A stretch of 7,147 bases of DNA from CAYWNA01 sp964459305 (lineage in GTDB: Bacteria > Planctomycetota > Planctomycetia > Pirellulales > Pirellulaceae). Every line of letters begins with the position of its first letter. Position 1 is the first letter of the stretch. Shown piece by piece: positions 5,701 to 7,147 of the stretch. The stretch covers positions 1 to 7,147 of the forward strand of contig CAYWNA010000424.1 of NCBI GenBank assembly GCA_964459305.1, read 5' to 3'. The notes under the pieces are model-generated. The model was not told the DNA's origin. It saw only the letters and a list, made by a program, of their open reading frames with translations, and made no database searches. A program made the translations under genes and the position numbers.

Positions 5701-7013
5701 ACGAGGACCTGCTCATTCGCTACCAACTGGCCTTCACGCTGGGAGAAATTCCGGGCGACAAGGCGACTGCCGCGCTGGCCGCCATTGCCGCTCGCGACGC
5801 CACCGACCGGTGGGTCCGCCTAGCCGTGCTCAGTTCGGCGACGGGACGTACGGGCGACCTGTTTGCTCATCTTGCCGCCGATCCCGAATGGCGTTCTACG
5901 GCAGGTGGCCGGACGTTGCTCGAACAGCTTGCGGAGCAAACTGGGCTGCACGGCCGCGCCGATCAGGTCGACGAAATGGCCGAATCGCTGGAGAAGTTCA
6001 CGGACGACGAGAAGACGCTTCTGCACGTCGTCGTGCGTGGCCTTCTGCGAGGCATGGATAGTCTGGACAGTCCACTTCGCCAGACTCTCGTACAGCGTCG
6101 CGACTCGGTCCTTGCGCGTGCACGCGCCGAGATGCTTGACGAGGCGAGGCGACGCGCGCGGGATCCCAAACATCCGATCGAGCGCCGCGTGGAAGCGATT
6201 CGGTCGTTGACGCTCGGGTCGTACGACGAGGCTGACGAGATTCTGGCCGAGTTGCTTGACAGCCGGCAGCCGCAGGCGGTTGCCTTGGCGGCCATGGAAA
6301 CGCTCGGCCGTTTCTCCAACGTTGCGGTGGCCCAAATAATCGTTGACGTGTGGGCCCAACTGACGCCGCGGTTGCGAAGCGCGGCCACCGAGGCACTGTT
6401 CGCGCGTCGTGAGCGGTTGCCCGTTCTTCTGGCCGCAATCGACGATGGGACGGTCCACCGGTCCCAACTGGATCCGGCGCGAATCCAAATGCTGCTCGCT
6501 CATACCGACGGCCAGATTCGCAAGGAGGCGACGCGACTGCTCGGCAGCGAGATCGCCAGCGATCGAGAGGAAGTTGTCGCCGCGTATCGCGAGTCGCTCG
6601 AAATGGCCTCCGACATCGGCCGTGGCAAGGCCGTGTTCAAGAGGGAATGCGCGAAATGCCATCGATTGGAAGGCGTCGGCTTTGATCTTGGGCTCCCCCT
6701 GGCCACGATCAAGGACCGAGGGAAGGAAGGCATCCTACTGAATCTTCTCGATCCGAACCGGAACATCAATCCACAGTATGTCAACTACATCGTGGTGACT
6801 GATCAGGGCCGATCGATCTCCGGCATGATCGCCGCGGAGGCCGCCAACAGCATGACGCTCAAGCGAGGCGAAGGAGAGAGCGACACGGTGCTTCGGGCAA
6901 ATATCGACGAACTGTTCGATACCGGCCTGTCGATCATGCCCGAAGGCCTGGAGAAGCAGCTCACCAAGCAAGATGTGGCTGACGTGATTGGCTACCTCAT
7001 GTCGATCGAGTGA
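2721..7013 (+). CDS. Exported PVC-type dehydrogenase propeller with HEAT repeats and C-terminal cytochrome c domain
   Basis: 1430 residues in one unbroken frame. ATG 2721 is the first start after an in-frame stop at 2703; its ribosome-binding site is weak. Residues 1-23 are an export signal, with LLAC (16-19) resembling a lipobox. Two related beta-rich domains follow (about 24-210 and 213-420); they share LTV..GL.PG..Y..TW and LNG motifs and may bind carbohydrate. About 471-875 is the 'putative membrane-bound dehydrogenase' domain of Pirellula/Verrucomicrobium (Piru_Ver_Nterm): FRVELVAAEPLVMDPVGMSF, two Ca-loop-like DxDGDGxxD motifs (542-550, 585-593), EFLSSRDIWFRPVN and GPDGNLYIADMYR. About 880-1295 is HEAT-like helical repeats. 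The end is the matching haem-binding domain, with CAKCH (1310-1314) and a likely distal ligand M1406 in SIMPEGLE. The family is thought to oxidise sugars or alcohols outside the cytoplasm and pass electrons to haem; substrate and cofactor are unproven. Confidence 0.95.
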   Translation: MLLWRYGIQVGFWTTLLACTTRAETLRIDIGHTSTASSTNEVQSGFEDLSAANQNGQVMGRATETWSRTFGSSLGEDGHVSVSLESPDPASRILAFRDRGNMSTELGDLAEDFVFNEAQLNLTVAGLKPGLYAMTTWHHDPQYVGGMIDIKIGSRTVVGGLVQTTGFSTAPASAAFAIEVAGGDPVVIQIVSQSRDDAFVAYLNGFCLTPATLVATFDVDHSESPVTLATGGADGGAYTSIHHRPGKPTAGTSPVNGDGVTTTLAAANSNDFRDNGATGGLSGSVQANLLRDFVWFDSSASEHRDGNLTVDIDGLEPGCRYLLTWYAYDNGLDVGHPMFVYQDRVAEETLLFTNVDTFLYTKANDLRRESSPNDAAYTFLATTNDRGKIHLIAGRGGVIGSNNTNDGPTDTILNGLTIGTTEGLSKIWLASFVNRPAAAARTAVNPLGDSLAKDYSTEVELIPPTEPGDAEATFEVEPGFRVELVAAEPLVMDPVGMSFDERGRLFVAEMRGYNQGNRVPCSDARKLAMETEKLGCVKLLEDIDGDGRFDKHTVYVDDLIWPNGVFAYDGGVFVAAAPDLLYCKDTDGDGRADIRDVVLTGFGYGNWQHLPNSFRWGLDSRIHGASASGGGSILCPTRPDEKAVQLRGRDFAFDPRTLHLTPTNNSAQFGLSFDDWGRKFVCSNSAHIFLVFYEDRYVARNPYLAAPGSSRLIAAAGTLAPVFRISPPEPHRVVWMRMRTSGVIKGIIEKGGAATGFITAAGGTTIYRGDAWPANYRNNSFTPECSGNLVHRNVLEPDGVGLVARRVDKNREFLSSRDIWFRPVNMRNGPDGNLYIADMYRQVINEGVVLPPTLRKCFDLTEGCSRGRIYRVVPDGFTQPKIPDLSKATTTELVKLLEHPNAWHHVSAARLLYQRQDTATIGPLEQLAVESSSPLGRLHAMYALDSLAALSAEAILPRLDDQHPRVRQHAVRLAEKVLADSSAVGEKLFSMVRNEDLLIRYQLAFTLGEIPGDKATAALAAIAARDATDRWVRLAVLSSATGRTGDLFAHLAADPEWRSTAGGRTLLEQLAEQTGLHGRADQVDEMAESLEKFTDDEKTLLHVVVRGLLRGMDSLDSPLRQTLVQRRDSVLARARAEMLDEARRRARDPKHPIERRVEAIRSLTLGSYDEADEILAELLDSRQPQAVALAAMETLGRFSNVAVAQIIVDVWAQLTPRLRSAATEALFARRERLPVLLAAIDDGTVHRSQLDPARIQMLLAHTDGQIRKEATRLLGSEIASDREEVVAAYRESLEMASDIGRGKAVFKRECAKCHRLEGVGFDLGLPLATIKDRGKEGILLNLLDPNRNINPQYVNYIVVTDQGRSISGMIAAEAANSMTLKRGEGESDTVLRANIDELFDTGLSIMPEGLEKQLTKQDVADVIGYLMSIE

Positions 7014-7093
7014 GCCAGACAGGTGTTCCGTCTTCTACCCGGCCCCAGGGTGCAGCAATGGGTTTATATACCGGCCGCCGACAAGTCTGACCT

Positions 7094-7147
7094 GTAGCCG
7101 AACTCGCCAGAGTTTGGTTTTCCCTACGTGGTCCAAAGTCTGGCGAC
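7094..7147 (+). repeat. Palindrome family A hairpin, copy 2 (cut by window end)
   Basis: Left arm 7094-7117 and the first 15 nt of the right arm (7133-7147) match copy 1 in reverse complement without a single difference. The loop (7118-7132, 15 nt) is different. It begins 80 nt after the dehydrogenase stop codon, in the same orientation relative to that gene as copy 1 has to the kinase. The intervening 7014-7093 holds no gene. No run of T follows within the visible part. Confidence 0.8.

Noticed and set aside
5820..6662. 280-codon minus-strand frame (also 3768-4589, 273 codons)
   Set aside because: Both are antisense to the dehydrogenase gene, which is continuous and carries family motifs through these stretches.

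Overview
The window looks like chromosomal DNA from a planctomycete (Planctomycetota, probably Pirellulales-like). Three things support this. A very large secreted protein has the 'Pirellula/Verrucomicrobium-type' dehydrogenase propeller, HEAT repeats and a C-terminal CxxCH cytochrome. A Ser/Thr kinase has the DWG (not DFG) metal-binding motif and an N-terminal module I associate with planctomycete kinases. A secreted ThuA-like protein sits nearby. The assignment rests on protein families recognised by eye, not on a search.

Layout: (1) Positions 1-311, minus strand: the first 103 codons of a secreted ThuA-domain protein, cut by the window edge. (2) 312-624: intergenic, with a weak promoter candidate, an 8-bp inverted repeat, and a composite of two repeat families (half of palindrome family B joined to a complete family A hairpin). 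(3) 625-2049, minus strand: a membrane-anchored Ser/Thr protein kinase with HLD in place of HRD, ending directly after one transmembrane segment. (4) 2050-2720: a 671-bp divergent intergenic region with a 29-bp-arm perfect hairpin (family B) and an unproven 46-codon ORF just before the next gene. (5) 2721-7013, plus strand: a 1430-residue exported protein with two tandem beta-sandwich-like domains, the Piru_Ver_Nterm dehydrogenase/propeller domain, HEAT repeats and a c-type cytochrome domain. (6) 7014-7147: intergenic, ending in a second family A hairpin cut by the window edge.

How the genes may work together: the exported cytochrome-dehydrogenase and the ThuA-like protein both fit periplasmic or extracytoplasmic carbohydrate oxidation and use, a common planctomycete theme. 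The kinase is transcribed divergently from the dehydrogenase, and its catalytic domain should face the cytoplasm, so it could be part of a signalling input. That link is only inferred from adjacency. No classical mobile element, CRISPR array, tRNA or rRNA is visible.

The most interesting non-coding signal is the pair of family A hairpins. They have identical stems, including two conserved mismatches, but different loops. Each lies shortly after the stop codon of a large gene, in the same orientation relative to that gene's transcription. This suggests a mobile palindrome or a shared 3'-end element.
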